A stretch of 64,000 nucleotides of DNA from Cafeteria roenbergensis (lineage: Eukaryota; Sar; Bigyra; Bicosoecida; Cafeteriaceae): contig VLTN01000011.1 in NCBI GenBank assembly GCA_008330645.1, positions 186,001-250,000 of the forward strand, given 5' to 3'. The notes under the pieces are model-generated. The model ran no database searches. It saw only the letters and a program-made list of their open reading frames with translations, and was not told where the DNA came from. Positions 41,701 to 52,500 of the stretch are shown here, piece by piece. The position numbers and the translations under genes are program-made. Numbering within the stretch: the stretch's first letter is position 1; each line of letters starts with the position of its first letter.

Positions 41701-42494
41701 CCGAGGCCGTTCGTTGCGCTGCTGCGGCTGTTGTTGTTGCTGCTGCTGCTGCTGTCCGTCTGGCTGAGGCGCCGCGTAACTGTCGTCTTCGTCGCGACTG
41801 GGCGGAGCATGCTCGACACGGAGCGACGCCTCGATCCCGCTGGCGACGCCCTGCGACCCAGCTCAGAGCACGCAACCACGCGGGCAGGACCGAACAGTGA
41901 GCTAGCAACGCGGCGCGCAGCGGGGAGGCCGGTCGCGGCCCTGCTGGCGCTGACGGTCCGAGGCGGACAGAGAGAGAGAGTGGCGTGCAGACGGCCAAAG
42001 GTCGGGCTACAGCGGGGGACGGCGAAAGCAACTTGGGCAGCACATGCACTCACGGATGCAGCATCCAGGTCGGCCCTGGCTCCCAGGAGCGCCGCCCGTG
42101 ACGCAGCAAGGGCCGACGCAGCAGCGCCCACCACGCCGCGCAGAGCCCGGTTGGCTGCTTTGGCTCTCGCAAGGTCCAGCCCCCCTGGTGCCAAGAAGGG
42201 TGCTCGCCCCGAATCGTAGTCGGGCTCAAGGGAGTCGTCGTGCAATCTCATCATCTGCTGCACAAGCTGCTCGGCGCGGCGGCACGCTGCGTCGGCAACT
42301 GCTTCAAATGCCGCCGGCTGCCGCCGCGCCTCAGCTGCGCCGGAATCGCCTCCGTCCGGTCCGGATGCTGCCCGGCGCATCGCGCGAGGCTCCGTGCTGG
42401 GCGGAGGTCGGGGCGCCGAGGCCGAGGCTCCTCCAGCGGCAGCCGCCGTTGGTGCCGGCACTCGGGGCGGACGCCCGGCTCGCCGTGAGGCCAT
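32774..42494 (-). CDS. Giant Ala/Arg/Glu-rich coiled-coil protein, three exons, 3,140 aa
   Basis: Exon 1 (42494-42054) encodes MASRRAGRPPRV... and ends AALLGARADLDAAS at a GTGAGT donor. Exon 2 (41850-34093) opens GVASGIEASLRVEH, passes a poly-Gln run and continues for 2,586 codons. A 95-nt intron (34092-33998, GTGAGT...GGCAG) leads to exon 3 (33997-32774). All junctions are phase 0. The body is long heptad-like helix (A/E/R/L-rich) as in golgins, rootletins or centrosomal proteins, broken by serine-rich linkers. Three short motifs recur: CPLCDG, CPLCEG and CQLCGG. An Arg-Ser dipeptide repeat (33665-33713) follows the last one. No motor, kinase or other catalytic domain is visible. Likely a cytoskeletal or Golgi scaffold; function unknown. 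Reading through the last intron would give a different Arg-rich C-terminus ending at 33340. Confidence 0.75.
33665..33713 (-). repeat. Arg-Ser-coding imperfect repeat
   Basis: GCTGCG/GCTGCGACT units encode alternating Ser-Arg (about eight dipeptides) in the last exon of the giant coiled-coil gene. Confidence 0.85.
38697..38747 (-). repeat. GGC/AGC trinucleotide repeat
   Basis: Encodes a Gly/Ser linker interrupting the coiled coil. It is interrupted by Ser codons. Confidence 0.85.
41728..41754 (-). repeat. CAG/CAA repeat coding poly-Gln
   Basis: Mixed CAG and CAA codons encode about eight Gln (after the segment APQPDG) at the start of exon 2 of the coiled-coil gene. Readable as protein only after splicing at 41850/41851. 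Confidence 0.85.
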
Positions 42495-42845
42495 GCCGAC
42501 TCACAGCCCGGGTCCGGCCTGGCCACCGTTCCAGCCAACCCCTCTCGCTCCTGTTGGCCGCTGCGCTCGCCGGTGTCCGCGGGCCGCACCGCAGCAGCGC
42601 AGCGGTTTTCCTGGCGGCCATATTTGCGGCAGCACAATATTGGCCCATGCTCAAGTAGATTTGCACGTCGCCCGCCATGGTTTTTCTGCGAGCAGCAGCA
42701 GAGCCTGGGTATGTCGGACTGGGCGCTCCCGAAACCACCCACGGCGCTGCGGCCAAAGAGGCTGGACCCGGGCCCCGAGGGCAAACAAGCACGTCTTCGC
42801 GTTCCAGAGCGCAGGCCCGAGCGCGCGTTTCGTGGACCGAGCGGA
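42495..42845. promoter_or_regulatory. Divergent promoter region, coiled coil / PP2C
   Basis: 351 bp between divergent start codons. No specific box is recognisable, although the patch near 42618-42660 is relatively AT-rich for this genome. Confidence 0.4.
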
Positions 42846-45800
42846 ATGGGCTGCGGTGCGTCCGGGCTGTCAAGCGCGGCGTCATCCGTCCTCGGGGGAA
42901 CCAAGGCGATCCCGACGCCGACCGAGGATGGGGTCGGCCATGGTCGCAGCATCATTCTGTCCAGGGCCGCGCGGGCAGTGATGCCGGAGGTGGTTCGCAG
43001 CATTCGGGCGGCCGATGGGTCGCTGGAGCTGCGGCCGGGGGCGCATTTCCTCATCGGCCGGTGGCGGCACGGGGCGTGGGACCCGGCCGCCGGCGCGACT
43101 CCCCCGTTGGCCATTGCAAACACGCAGCACACCTACGTGCCGTCGGGGAAGCGGCAGATGCTTCGTCTCAGCTATGGGTGAGAGCCGCGGGGCAGCGTTG
43201 CCTTCGCTCGCACGCAGCGTCAGCGCGCGTCGCAAATGTGACGTGGGCGCTTGACTTGCCGAGCGTCTGCACGCAGCCTGTTTTCAAGCCAGGGACACAT
43301 CGGGGAGCCCGATGCTCCGTACACAAACCAAGACAACCTTGTTGTGGTGGAGGGCATCGGCAACGTTGCCAGGCGTTGCCTGTTTGCTGTCTTTGACGGC
43401 CACGGCCCCTCGGGCAATCAAGCGAGCGTGAGATATGCGACGCTGGGCCGCGAACTGCCTCGCTCCGCGCAGCCTACGCAGCGCAGTCTGCGCGCTTCCG
43501 GCGCCGCACCTGCGTTGCAAGACCTCCCCGCTCTGGCGCGAGCTCCGTGCCTGGCGCAGGCGTTCGCTCGGGATTTGCTCCCCGACGTTTTGGTGAACGA
43601 CCGCCGGTTTCGGGACCAGCCTGTCGCCGCCATGGCAGCTGCCTTCCCCAAGCTGCATCGAAAGTACTTGGCGGCAAGGTGAGTCTCCCCCCCCCAAAAG
43701 GCTCGCTGTCTCTCGAGCGGGCCGCCGACGCTGCTCAGCCAGTTTGCGCGAGCACTGGCTCTCGAGGGGTGTGCCACGTCACTGCAGCTCGCAGATTGGC
43801 AATCGGGTCATGGACAGCCAAGTAAGCGGGACAACCGGCCTGGCGCTCCTCGTGGACGGCGACACTTTGGTTTGCGCAAACTGCGGAGATTGCCGCGCAA
43901 TCATTTGCTCGAAGGACGAGCGAAGCGCTGGCGGAGTGGTGGCCAGGCCGCTGTCGGTGGACCACAAGCCCAGCCGGCCAGACGAGCGCGCTCGCATCCT
44001 TAACAGCCCCCTTGCCATGGTGTGCTCGCTCAGCCAGGTGGTCCCGGGGGAGTCTGGCGCTCAGCTCTTCGTTTGCAGGCCGGCGGCCAGCCGGCGGCCA
44101 CCACGCGGGGCCCGCATGGGCCGGAAGCCGAGCGCGCCGCAGCTCAGCGACGCGGCAAAAGCAGATGCGGATGCGGGGGGTGACCCCTCCACGATTGGCC
44201 TCCAGGGCTTCGGAGGCACCGGCCGCAGCGCGCCATTTGCGGGAACGCAGCCGTCGGCTGGGGGACCTCAAGACGAGGAGGGCGACGACGTAGCCATTCA
44301 ATATGCCGTGATGTTCACGCGGTCCATGGGCGACGCCGACGCCCACGCGAACCTTGGCGTCATTGCAGAGCCCGAAGTCCGGGCCTCAAGGCTTCGTCCG
44401 GGAAAGGAGCTCTTCTTCGTGCTGGCCACTGACGGCGTGTGGGACACCATGTCGAACGAGCAAGTGGCGGACTGCGTTTCTCACTCGACTGGGCCTCAAG
44501 CTGCCGCTGAGGCCGTGACCGCACAGGCTCGGTGGGCATGGTCCATGCGCAGCGGAGAGAGGAAGGACGACATCACTTGCGTCGTCGTGTGGCTTCGCTG
44601 GATGGACGAGAGCGAGGCGCGGCGCGAGAGCCGTCTCCGTGAGCGTCGGATCCGGGAGGAGGCCGAGCTGGCGCAAGCCCGCCTCGACTCTCCATCGGCC
44701 GGAATGTCCCCCGCTCCGGCCGCCCATTCAGGACTCGGACACGAACTGCGCCCCGAGGCCAGGCATCGGAGGCCTGCCCGGCCCTCTGCATCTGCACAGC
44801 CGTCGCCCCTTGCGCGAGCAGACACCATGACGCGGCATCAGCGGCATCGTTCCTCGTCTGCTGGAAGCATCGGCCACCGCAGGGACTCCAAGCCCGCGCC
44901 CTTCACGCGCCAGGGCGCCAGGAGAGCGTCTGTGCACGGCAATGTGCCCGCAGTGCAGGTGGTGCTGCCAGCACCCGCGTTTGCTCAAGAAGTGGCAGCG
45001 GGGTCCCCTGCGGCCGCACTTCAAGCCAGCGAAGTCCTTGCAGCACGCTGGAACGCGCAGCTGCAGTCGAGCGATGAGGCAGCCGCAGACGTTGCGTCCA
45101 AGTTCAGGCACGCGGTCGATGTTGCCGGCCGGGTCAAGGCAATCTCGGAGGTTTCGAAGGAAGCTTCGGACGGCTCGAAGTCACCTGCGGACATGGCCAG
45201 CGTGGAAGTGACCTCAGATCCCCATGCGGAGGCTGCATCGTCTCGGGTATCTGCGGTCCATGCAGCCGCTCCAGCCGGGCCCGAGCTTGCGCCCGAGCCG
45301 GGCGCTGGTCGCCAGACCGCGAGGGAGCGCCGACAGAGCCGGAGGGTATCGGAAGTGCAGGGCCTGGCTTCCCAGAGCCTTTGGCTGGCTGCGAGCGCGA
45401 GCCATGGCCAAAGAGCGCACGTTCAATCCGGCGGAGGCGAGGCCCGCCGGCCGTTCCAGCGGGCAGCAGCGAGCGATGTGCCAGTCGACCTTGAGTCGTC
45501 GGCAAGCCTGCAGGCATCAGCTTCAGTCTCGCCTCGTGGAGGGCGGAGTCAGGGGACCAACCCTGCTGCGCACAGCCCGATTGCCAGCATTGGCGACCTC
45601 GTCGACGAGGAGCGCGACGATTCGGCCAAGGCGGTCGAGGGTTCTACAGTCAGCCTGACTGCAAGACCCGACGGTCTGGGCTCTTCGGCGCCACAGGCTG
45701 CAGCGGAGCGCTCCTCAGCTGGACCGAGGCCGAGGCCGGCCGCGGCATTTGCCGGGCAGGAGAGACGGCGACGGCGGTGGTCGGAGCGCCCTCCTGAGAG

Positions 45801-45861
45801 GGGGTCGCCTGCGACGGGAACCCGCGGGCGCCGCCACAGGCTGCAGGGAGGGGCCGAGTGA
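42846..45861 (+). CDS. PP2C-family Ser/Thr phosphatase with N-myristoylation signal, four exons
   Basis: Exons 42846-43177, 43289-43427, 43560-43678 and 43788-45861 give 887 aa. The start MGCGASGLSSAAS has the Gly2/Cys3 pattern of dual myristoylation and palmitoylation, implying membrane attachment. Catalytic motifs are spread over the exons: PYTNQDNLVVVE and LFAVFDGHGPSG (metal-binding Asp residues) in exon 2; then SGTTGLALLVDG and CANCGDCRAIIC, PLSVDHKPSRPDERARI, FTRSMGD, LATDGVWDTMSN and GERKDDITCVVVWL in exon 4. All Mn/Mg-coordinating Asp motifs expected for PPM phosphatases are present. A serine/glycine-rich insert (about 70 residues) sits before the 'RSMGD' motif. The C-terminal ~400 residues are disordered. 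Intron 2 (43428-43559) is 132 nt, a multiple of three, and has no in-frame stop. Assignment is very secure; the phosphatase substrate is unknown. Confidence 0.92.
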
Positions 45862-46156
45862 GCCGCAATGCAACGTTTCAGCAGCGCGGGGCTCGACTCG
45901 CGGCGCCAACAACACGAATGGGCACGGTTTGGCGCGCCCGGGCGCGCGTGGAGGATCGCCCACAAGGCGAGAAGCCCCGCCGGCCAATGAAAGCACGCAC
46001 CGCAACACCACAAAACAGTGGATTCGACACTCATGCACATGCTTGGGACACACTCAAGGCCCATTCGCCGCACTCGCGGCGCAGCCTCAGCGCCTCAGAT
46101 CAGGGGCAACAGCCACAGTGCAGTTCCGCAGCCTCTGCAGGCCTCGAAGCTGAATT

Positions 46157-49066
46157 TCAACTGTCGTCGTCGTCGTCAAACAGCAAGTTGCTCAGCGCGT
46201 CGTGGTCCACGTCCGCCCCCTCCTCGACGTCTGGGCCGTCGTGCTCCTCAGGCTGCAACACAGGCAGGGGGCGCGAAGGCGCTGCCGCGGCCGCTGCCTC
46301 CCGGAGCTGCCGCTCGGCCTCCCTCTGGGCCGCCCAGGACAGCGCCGCCGGTGGCTCCCCGCCGCTCTCGGGTCCCGACTGATCGCCATCGTCGCTGTCC
46401 GAGTCCGAGTCCGAGTCCGAGTCGTCGCTGGAGCACTGGCTGTCGGAGTCGTCCCGCTCTGCAGTGGCTCGACGAAGCGCGTCCACGCCGTCTTCGCCGT
46501 CGAGCACTACCGGCTCTCGCACGGTGTCGTGGTCCACCGCAAGCTCTCCCAGGCATGCCAGGCCTCTGGGAAGCACAGCGAGCCGCGGATTGTTCCGCAC
46601 ATCGAGGCGAAGCCGCCGGACCTTCCAGGCGAGGCTGCCAAGGGCTGCTGCTAGGCTCGCTGCAGCATCGTCGTCCATCTCGCACTGCCGAGCATCGATG
46701 AAGGAGAGCGTGTCACACGCCCGCGAGGCCAGCAGTGCGTGCAAGGCAGCTCCCCCCGCGTGCCCGGGCAGCGAGTTGTCGTGGATGTCGAGCGTCCGCA
46801 GGCGGGGCGACGTCCCGTCCGACATGGCGCGCGGCCGCCTGGGAAGCGAGCCAGGCGTAGCAGAGGCTGGGGGAGCGGCAGCCTGCAATGGACGCGCCTC
46901 TGCGGCACCGGCACGGAGAGTAGCAGCGCCAGCAGCGCCGGCAGCCTCGACGCCCGAGGCGGAGCCAGCTGCAGCAATGCCAGCCTCAGCCGGCTGGCCT
47001 GGAGGCGGCACCATGGACCCTGGCAGAGCCAGTGCCATTTTGGACACCTCCTCTGGGCCGAGGCGACACGTGTGCAGGCTCAGGTGCTGCAGCTGCCACA
47101 GACGGCCGAGCAGCGGCGCAAGCGCCGCGAACCCAGCGGCGCGCAGGGGATTGGACCCCAGACGGAAGGACTGGAGGCATTGCCATTGGCCGTGGTATCC
47201 GCTCCTGCTCGCGAGGTGCTCTACGCCAGCGGCGCCGATGCGGTTGCGCTCCAGCCCGAGAACGCGCAGCCGCGGGAGGGCGGACAGAGCCGGTCCAAGG
47301 GAAGCCATTGCCGCGTCGCTCAGCCAGTTGCCCGAGAGGTCCAGGTCCGTGAGGCGGGGAGTGTGGGCAAAGGCTCTGGCAAGGGCGTCGCCGCCGTCGG
47401 CGTTTTCCGTGCCGCAGTCGTTGTCGGCAAGGCAGAGGGCGGACAGGCCGGACGCCTCTGCGATGGCGCCGGCAACCTCAGCGACGCCTGCTGCCCACAG
47501 GCGGCAAGCCCGAAGGTCGAGGACGCGGAGGGTGGCGGAGCACGCGCGGATGGCGCGGGCCAGCGCCTGAGCGGGAAGGCCGTTGCCGGCGCCAAAGTCG
47601 CAGCGCGCCATGGAGAGCACGGCGAGCCGGGAGGCAGACCCCAGAGAGGAGGCCAGGGCCAGGGCGACTTGCGGCGAAGTGGGGGCCGCGCCTGCCAAGG
47701 AGAGGCAGCGCAGCGTGGAGGCGGGGCCGCCCGGGTGCGACGCAGGAAGCGGCGTCGTCGCTGCAGCGTCGTGCTCAGGGGGCTCGGAGGTCGACGACGT
47801 GTTGGCGCTGGCGGACCGGCTGGCGACGGGAAAGAGTTTGAGGCTGGTGGCAGCTTCGTCGTCTGCCGGCACCAGGGGCGGCTCCGGCGAGCCCAGGCGG
47901 GGGCGGGCTGCCGAGTCGTCGTCGGTGAGGGACAGGGTCGGGAGCGCCTTGGCGCTGACAGAGAGGGCTCCCTGCACAGCTTCGGTGGGCTTGCTATCGC
48001 TGTCCAAGTCGTCGGTCGAGCAGGGGGGGACAACGCCTCCGCGATTCGCTGCTGCTCCAAGCACGGCCGGCACTATCTGCACGGTGCCGGCCCCGGAGGC
48101 AGCAGCAGCGAAGGCCAGGGCGGGCCTGGTCACGTCGCACACCGACGAAGCGGAGGATGTCGCTCCGCTGCCCCCGGTGTCCACGCACACGCCGGCGACG
48201 TCGCCTCGCAAGGCGGCGGCGAGGGATTCGCTGGCGGCAGTGGTGAGCACGTTGCCGGAGAGATCGAGAACCCGGAGCGACGTGAGGGTTGCCAGGGCGC
48301 GGCACACGGGCCCGCACACACTTGGCTCCGCGATGGCGGCAGAGGAGAGGTCCAGGCGGCTGAGGCTCGCGGCCGGCTCAAGCACTTGCGCGGAGAGCCC
48401 ACCGTTCACCTCGAGCGTGCCGACATCGGCGCCGCTCAGGCTCAGAGCCCGGAGGCGAGGGGCAACCGCAGCCAGCGTCCGGACCACAGCGGTCACGGCA
48501 AGGCGGTGGGGCGCAACTCCGCTGAGGTCGAGCGCAGTGACGGACGCCGGCGCTGCGGCCAGCGCCTCTGCTGCAGCGGCACTCGTTGCAGAAGGGGCCT
48601 CCCTGCCGAGAGCCGGCCCATACAGACGCAACGCGCACAGCCGGGCGCACAGGGGGAGCAGGTCGCCGGCCTCCAGGGCGGCATTCATCGTGGCAATGCG
48701 CAGCGACAGGGACACGACTGCGTCTGGGGCCGCCGTCAGCGTGCGGATGTCGTCCACAACCGGCTCCGCAAGCGCAAGCGCAAGCGCGAGCTCGTCCTCG
48801 TCCTCAGCGGTGTCCGCCGAAGACTGCGCGGCCTGGGCTGGAGAGGGCGCCGACAGGGCGTCGGACGGCTCACTGACTTCTGCCGAGACGGGACTGCAGC
48901 CGGGGGCGCCCGCGGCGGTCGCTGCAGCCGCCCCGAGCGCTCCAGGACGCACACTGGGCGACAGCGATGCGGCAGCTGACGGCAGCGCGTCGCCCTCGGA
49001 CGAAGCGGCCGCGCCCATCATGGCGGGAAGGTTCGCCCAGGTCGAACTCGCATAGCAGTCCGACAT
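46157..49066 (-). CDS. Leucine-rich repeat protein (RNase-inhibitor-like LRRs)
   Basis: 969 aa, single exon, start MSDCYASSTWANLP. LRRs of the ribonuclease-inhibitor/NLR type occur in two blocks: residues ~125-300 (LRALSLSGADVGTLEV, SLSRLDLSSAAIAEPS, SLRVLDLSGNVL) and ~450-700 (SGLSALCLADNDCG, RLTDLDLSGNWLSDAAMASL, PRLRVLGLERNRIGAAGVEHL), with one further cluster near 750-800 (LDIHDNSLPGHAGGAALHAL). Between blocks are Ser/Ala/Glu-rich linkers. The C-terminus is strongly acidic, with an SDSDSD run and a final ALSNLLFDDDDDS. No NACHT, kinase or transmembrane segment is visible, so it is probably an intracellular interaction scaffold. The gene is convergent with PP2C (295-bp spacer) and divergent from the ANK-kinase gene. 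Confidence 0.82.
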   Translation of the reverse strand: MSDCYASSTWANLPAMMGAAASSEGDALPSAAASLSPSVRPGALGAAAATAAGAPGCSPVSAEVSEPSDALSAPSPAQAAQSSADTAEDEDELALALALAEPVVDDIRTLTAAPDAVVSLSLRIATMNAALEAGDLLPLCARLCALRLYGPALGREAPSATSAAAAEALAAAPASVTALDLSGVAPHRLAVTAVVRTLAAVAPRLRALSLSGADVGTLEVNGGLSAQVLEPAASLSRLDLSSAAIAEPSVCGPVCRALATLTSLRVLDLSGNVLTTAASESLAAALRGDVAGVCVDTGGSGATSSASSVCDVTRPALAFAAAASGAGTVQIVPAVLGAAANRGGVVPPCSTDDLDSDSKPTEAVQGALSVSAKALPTLSLTDDDSAARPRLGSPEPPLVPADDEAATSLKLFPVASRSASANTSSTSEPPEHDAAATTPLPASHPGGPASTLRCLSLAGAAPTSPQVALALASSLGSASRLAVLSMARCDFGAGNGLPAQALARAIRACSATLRVLDLRACRLWAAGVAEVAGAIAEASGLSALCLADNDCGTENADGGDALARAFAHTPRLTDLDLSGNWLSDAAMASLGPALSALPRLRVLGLERNRIGAAGVEHLASRSGYHGQWQCLQSFRLGSNPLRAAGFAALAPLLGRLWQLQHLSLHTCRLGPEEVSKMALALPGSMVPPPGQPAEAGIAAAGSASGVEAAGAAGAATLRAGAAEARPLQAAAPPASATPGSLPRRPRAMSDGTSPRLRTLDIHDNSLPGHAGGAALHALLASRACDTLSFIDARQCEMDDDAAASLAAALGSLAWKVRRLRLDVRNNPRLAVLPRGLACLGELAVDHDTVREPVVLDGEDGVDALRRATAERDDSDSQCSSDDSDSDSDSDSDDGDQSGPESGGEPPAALSWAAQREAERQLREAAAAAAPSRPLPVLQPEEHDGPDVEEGADVDHDALSNLLFDDDDDS

Positions 49067-49531
49067 GGCCCGCGCGGCGAAGCGCGAGAGTGGCGCCAGC
49101 CGGGTTCAGCGCAGCCGCCAAAGGCACGCGGCTTCAGAGGCGAGGGCAGCCAGGCAAGCAGCTTCGCGCGACAAAGGGCCCGCGGTGGGGGCGTGGCCAA
49201 CCAGCGCCAGCGGCGACGGCAGCGCCAGGAACTGCGACAGGCGGCCTTGCAGAACTCTGGCGAGCGGCAGAGCCAAATGAGCTGGTGGAATCCCAGCAAA
49301 AGGCGAGCAGCTCGCGCCGCCGCGAGGCCCAGCACTCTCCCGCCCCCGCCACTGCGGACCGAGCGCTCCCTGCGCCACCCGCACAGGCCACCATCGGGGG
49401 CTGCGGGTCTGCCCGCTCTGGGTCTGAGAGCAAGCGGCCAGCTGTCGGGTGTTGAGCCGCAGAACATTTGCCAGGAGCTGGCTCGCAATCCTCGCCCCGG
49501 CTGAGCCACCACCATCGCGGCCCCAGGATCC
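49067..49531. promoter_or_regulatory. Divergent spacer, LRR / ANK-kinase
   Basis: 465 bp between divergent starts. Small frames on both strands are not protein-like. Presumed promoters; no defined motif. Confidence 0.4.
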
Positions 49532-52500
49532 ATGGCAGCAGGGCTTGAGGCCGAAAAGGCGGTACCTGTGACGGAGGTCCAAGACCACTCGCGTCAGCGG
49601 GATCTCTTCAACCTGGCAGGGATCGCCCATGACGAAGCCCATTTCGACAAAATGGTCGTCCTTGTGACCCGCCACGGCTGCGACCCGAACGCGCGCAACA
49701 CGGCAGCGAACTATCACTACACCCCGATGCATCAAGCCGGTGAGCCCCGCCCCGAACTCGTGCCCACATCGCGCGCGGCTGCGGATACGCTTGCACCGGC
49801 GACGCTTGGCGCATGACAAGCGGTTTTTGGGTGGATTCCGCGTTGCCCCCGAGCTCGCAGCCGTGGCAGGCAACATCGAGTCCCTGGCAGTGCTCATCGG
49901 ACTGGGTGGCAACGTTAACGTCTTCGACGGCGCCGAGTACTCACCCATGCACCGAGCCTGCTCACATGCAAAGTATCAGTCTGTGGCGTTGCTCATTGCC
50001 TTTGGAGCCGACGTCGTGCTGCCAGGAAGACACGGCAACACCCCCCTCCACGTTGCGGCCTTCATGGAGTCGTCACGCTGCTTGGGAGTTATCTTGGCAT
50101 CCGGCAAGGCTGAGCTGGAGCGGCGCAACGGGCCTGAGCACAACGCGACTGCCCTGATGCGCGCCGTGGAGGGGGGCACGCTCCGGTGCGTCAAGGCCCT
50201 TGTGAAGGCCGGGGCGGACTTGTTTGCCACTCGTGTGTGGCCCTCTCGGGCGGAGGTGGCCCGTGTGAAAGCGGCCGGGGGCAAGCTGCCCACGCCCATA
50301 GAGGAGACGGCTTCGGACCTGGCGAACAGGCTGGGCGATGGCCCGATCGCGGGGTACCTGGCGCAACAGATGCGGACCCGGACGGATGGCAAGGCCGCGT
50401 TTGAGGCATTCCAGGACATGCGGGAGGAGCGCGCTGCCGCCGCTGCTTCTGAGGCCGACGCCGCGGCCAAAGCACAAGCTGCCGCAGATCTGCTTGCGGA
50501 AGCAGCGCGTGGTGGCGAGGCTGTCGCTTCAGGCGACGACGCGGCAAACGAGCCGAGGCAGGCTGGGCCGGATTCCATGCCGCTTGGCGCTGGCTTGCAC
50601 TATTCAGGCCCAAGGGCGCTGAGGAGCGGCCGAACTGCCTCGGCTGCGGTGAGGGGGGAAGGCGGGGAGGCAAGCGATGTCTCAGAAATATACGAGCTTT
50701 CGGAGGCCGCCAAGGAGCAGCGGCGGCGGCAGCAGTCCCTCCGGCCAGGCGAGGCGCTCTTCGGGGGCAACGTTGCTTCCGACGCCACCATGCGCGAGCG
50801 CGAAGGACTCGCACCCAGAGCAGTGGATCGCGGTGCGTCCCTGGCGGAGGTGCTAACGGAGGAGGCTGTTGCGGCGTTCTTGGCCAAGCACGCCTCCGGC
50901 GTGGCGGCTCTCCAAGCTGCTCTGGACTCGCGTGCCGCGGAGACCGGGCCTGTGGCAGACGCTCCCTCCAAGCCCGGGAGTCCCGCACGCACCGCTCGCG
51001 GCGACGCCCCCGGATTCTCCCCAGCCCCACAGGGCATCCCAGCCGATGAAACGTGCGCGACAAGGGGAGGGCCGGTCGGAGCGGGCGTGGCCGCGGGTCG
51101 CGGCGCGCGTGACAGCTACCAGGACTGCCTCGGCGCGGAGGAAGGGCCGACACAAGGGGGACAGCCCGGCGCGAAGCCGGCGCACCCCAATCCACGTGCG
51201 TCGCGCAACTACGAGCCACGCCTGAGTGCTGGACCAGCCAGCGACGTGGCGGAGGGCTTCGTGACCGGCTCCGTGTTGGCGCGGGCCCCGTCGGCCGGCA
51301 CGGCATACTCGGCCGTGTTGGGGGAACCAGACGAGGCAGCAAACGACCAACCAGCTGCGCCCGCTGCAGGCGCAGCTGGAGCTGCTCTCTCCGCACCCGG
51401 CGCGTCCGTCTCCGGAGCTGGCGCCATGACAGCCGGCACAGCGGCCTCCGCAGGGACTCCGGTTGCGGAGGCCGGATCCCGGGCAGCAACGGCCTTCGTT
51501 CCGTCGCCCCTGGCGTACCGTCCCGTCACAGGGTCGTTCAAAATGGTGCGGTTCCACCCGACCGAAGACAAGGACGACGGCGCGCAGCGGCGCATGCAGG
51601 AGCTAGGTGAGAGCGCAATCGCGCGTCGCTGCCATGGTTTTACCGCCGGCCAACAGCCTTCCAGGCTTTCTGGCTAGCTGGGGCCGGCCACTTCGCTGTG
51701 CGAGGCCGCGCCAATCAAGCGTGCTGCCAACCTTGCGTCGCGGACGCTCGTGTCTCCCACCCCGCAGACGACGAGGCAGCGCGCCTGGGGCTGGCCCGGA
51801 CGTGGTCAAGCGCTTCCAGTCGTGGGTGTGTGTCGCCCGTGCTCAGCCCGGTTGGCGCTGGCGCGCCGCTAGAAGCCTCCGCGTCGGCTGTGAGCAGCAT
51901 TGGCAGCCCAACGCATGCGCCCCTCATGGCCACGTTCTCGTCCGCCAGCTCCGCCTTCGGCAGCAACCCGTTCTCGAGCCCTCGTCCCGGCTTTGCCGGG
52001 GCGTGCACCCCGCAAGCGCGCGCCGACATGGCTTCGAAGCTGGATGCGGCATCCTCGCTCCTGCAAGGCGCGGAGTCGTTCTGGGCCAGCAGCACTCCCC
52101 AAGCAGGCGGGCCGGACCTCGTTCGCGCCATGTCAGGCGACTCCGAACTCGTGGCGGCGGCGGCGCGAGCGGAAGAGGGCGGCAGCTCCGCTGAAAGTTC
52201 CGCCGCCGCCGCCAATGCTGCTGCTGCTGCTGCAGCTGAGGAGGAGGAGGCCTCCAGCCCAGAACCCACAGTTCCGTCTCCAGCAGCCGGCGCGGGCCAC
52301 CCCGACAGAGCTGCCCACCCCACGGGCCTATCGCGGATGCTTTCCCCTGCAGCCAGTGCCGGGTCTGCCACCACAGGCCCCTCGCTCAGCCCGGTGCGGA
52401 CAGCCTTCGTCAGGGGTTTGTCCGAAGCCAAACCACTGGACACGGACGGTGCGATTCCCCGAGTGGACGTGTCGCAGCTGTTGTTCCGCGAGAGCGACGT

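Noticed and set aside
46739-48979. 746-codon + frame opposite the LRR gene
   Set aside because: The LRR consensus is clear on the minus strand; the + frame has none.
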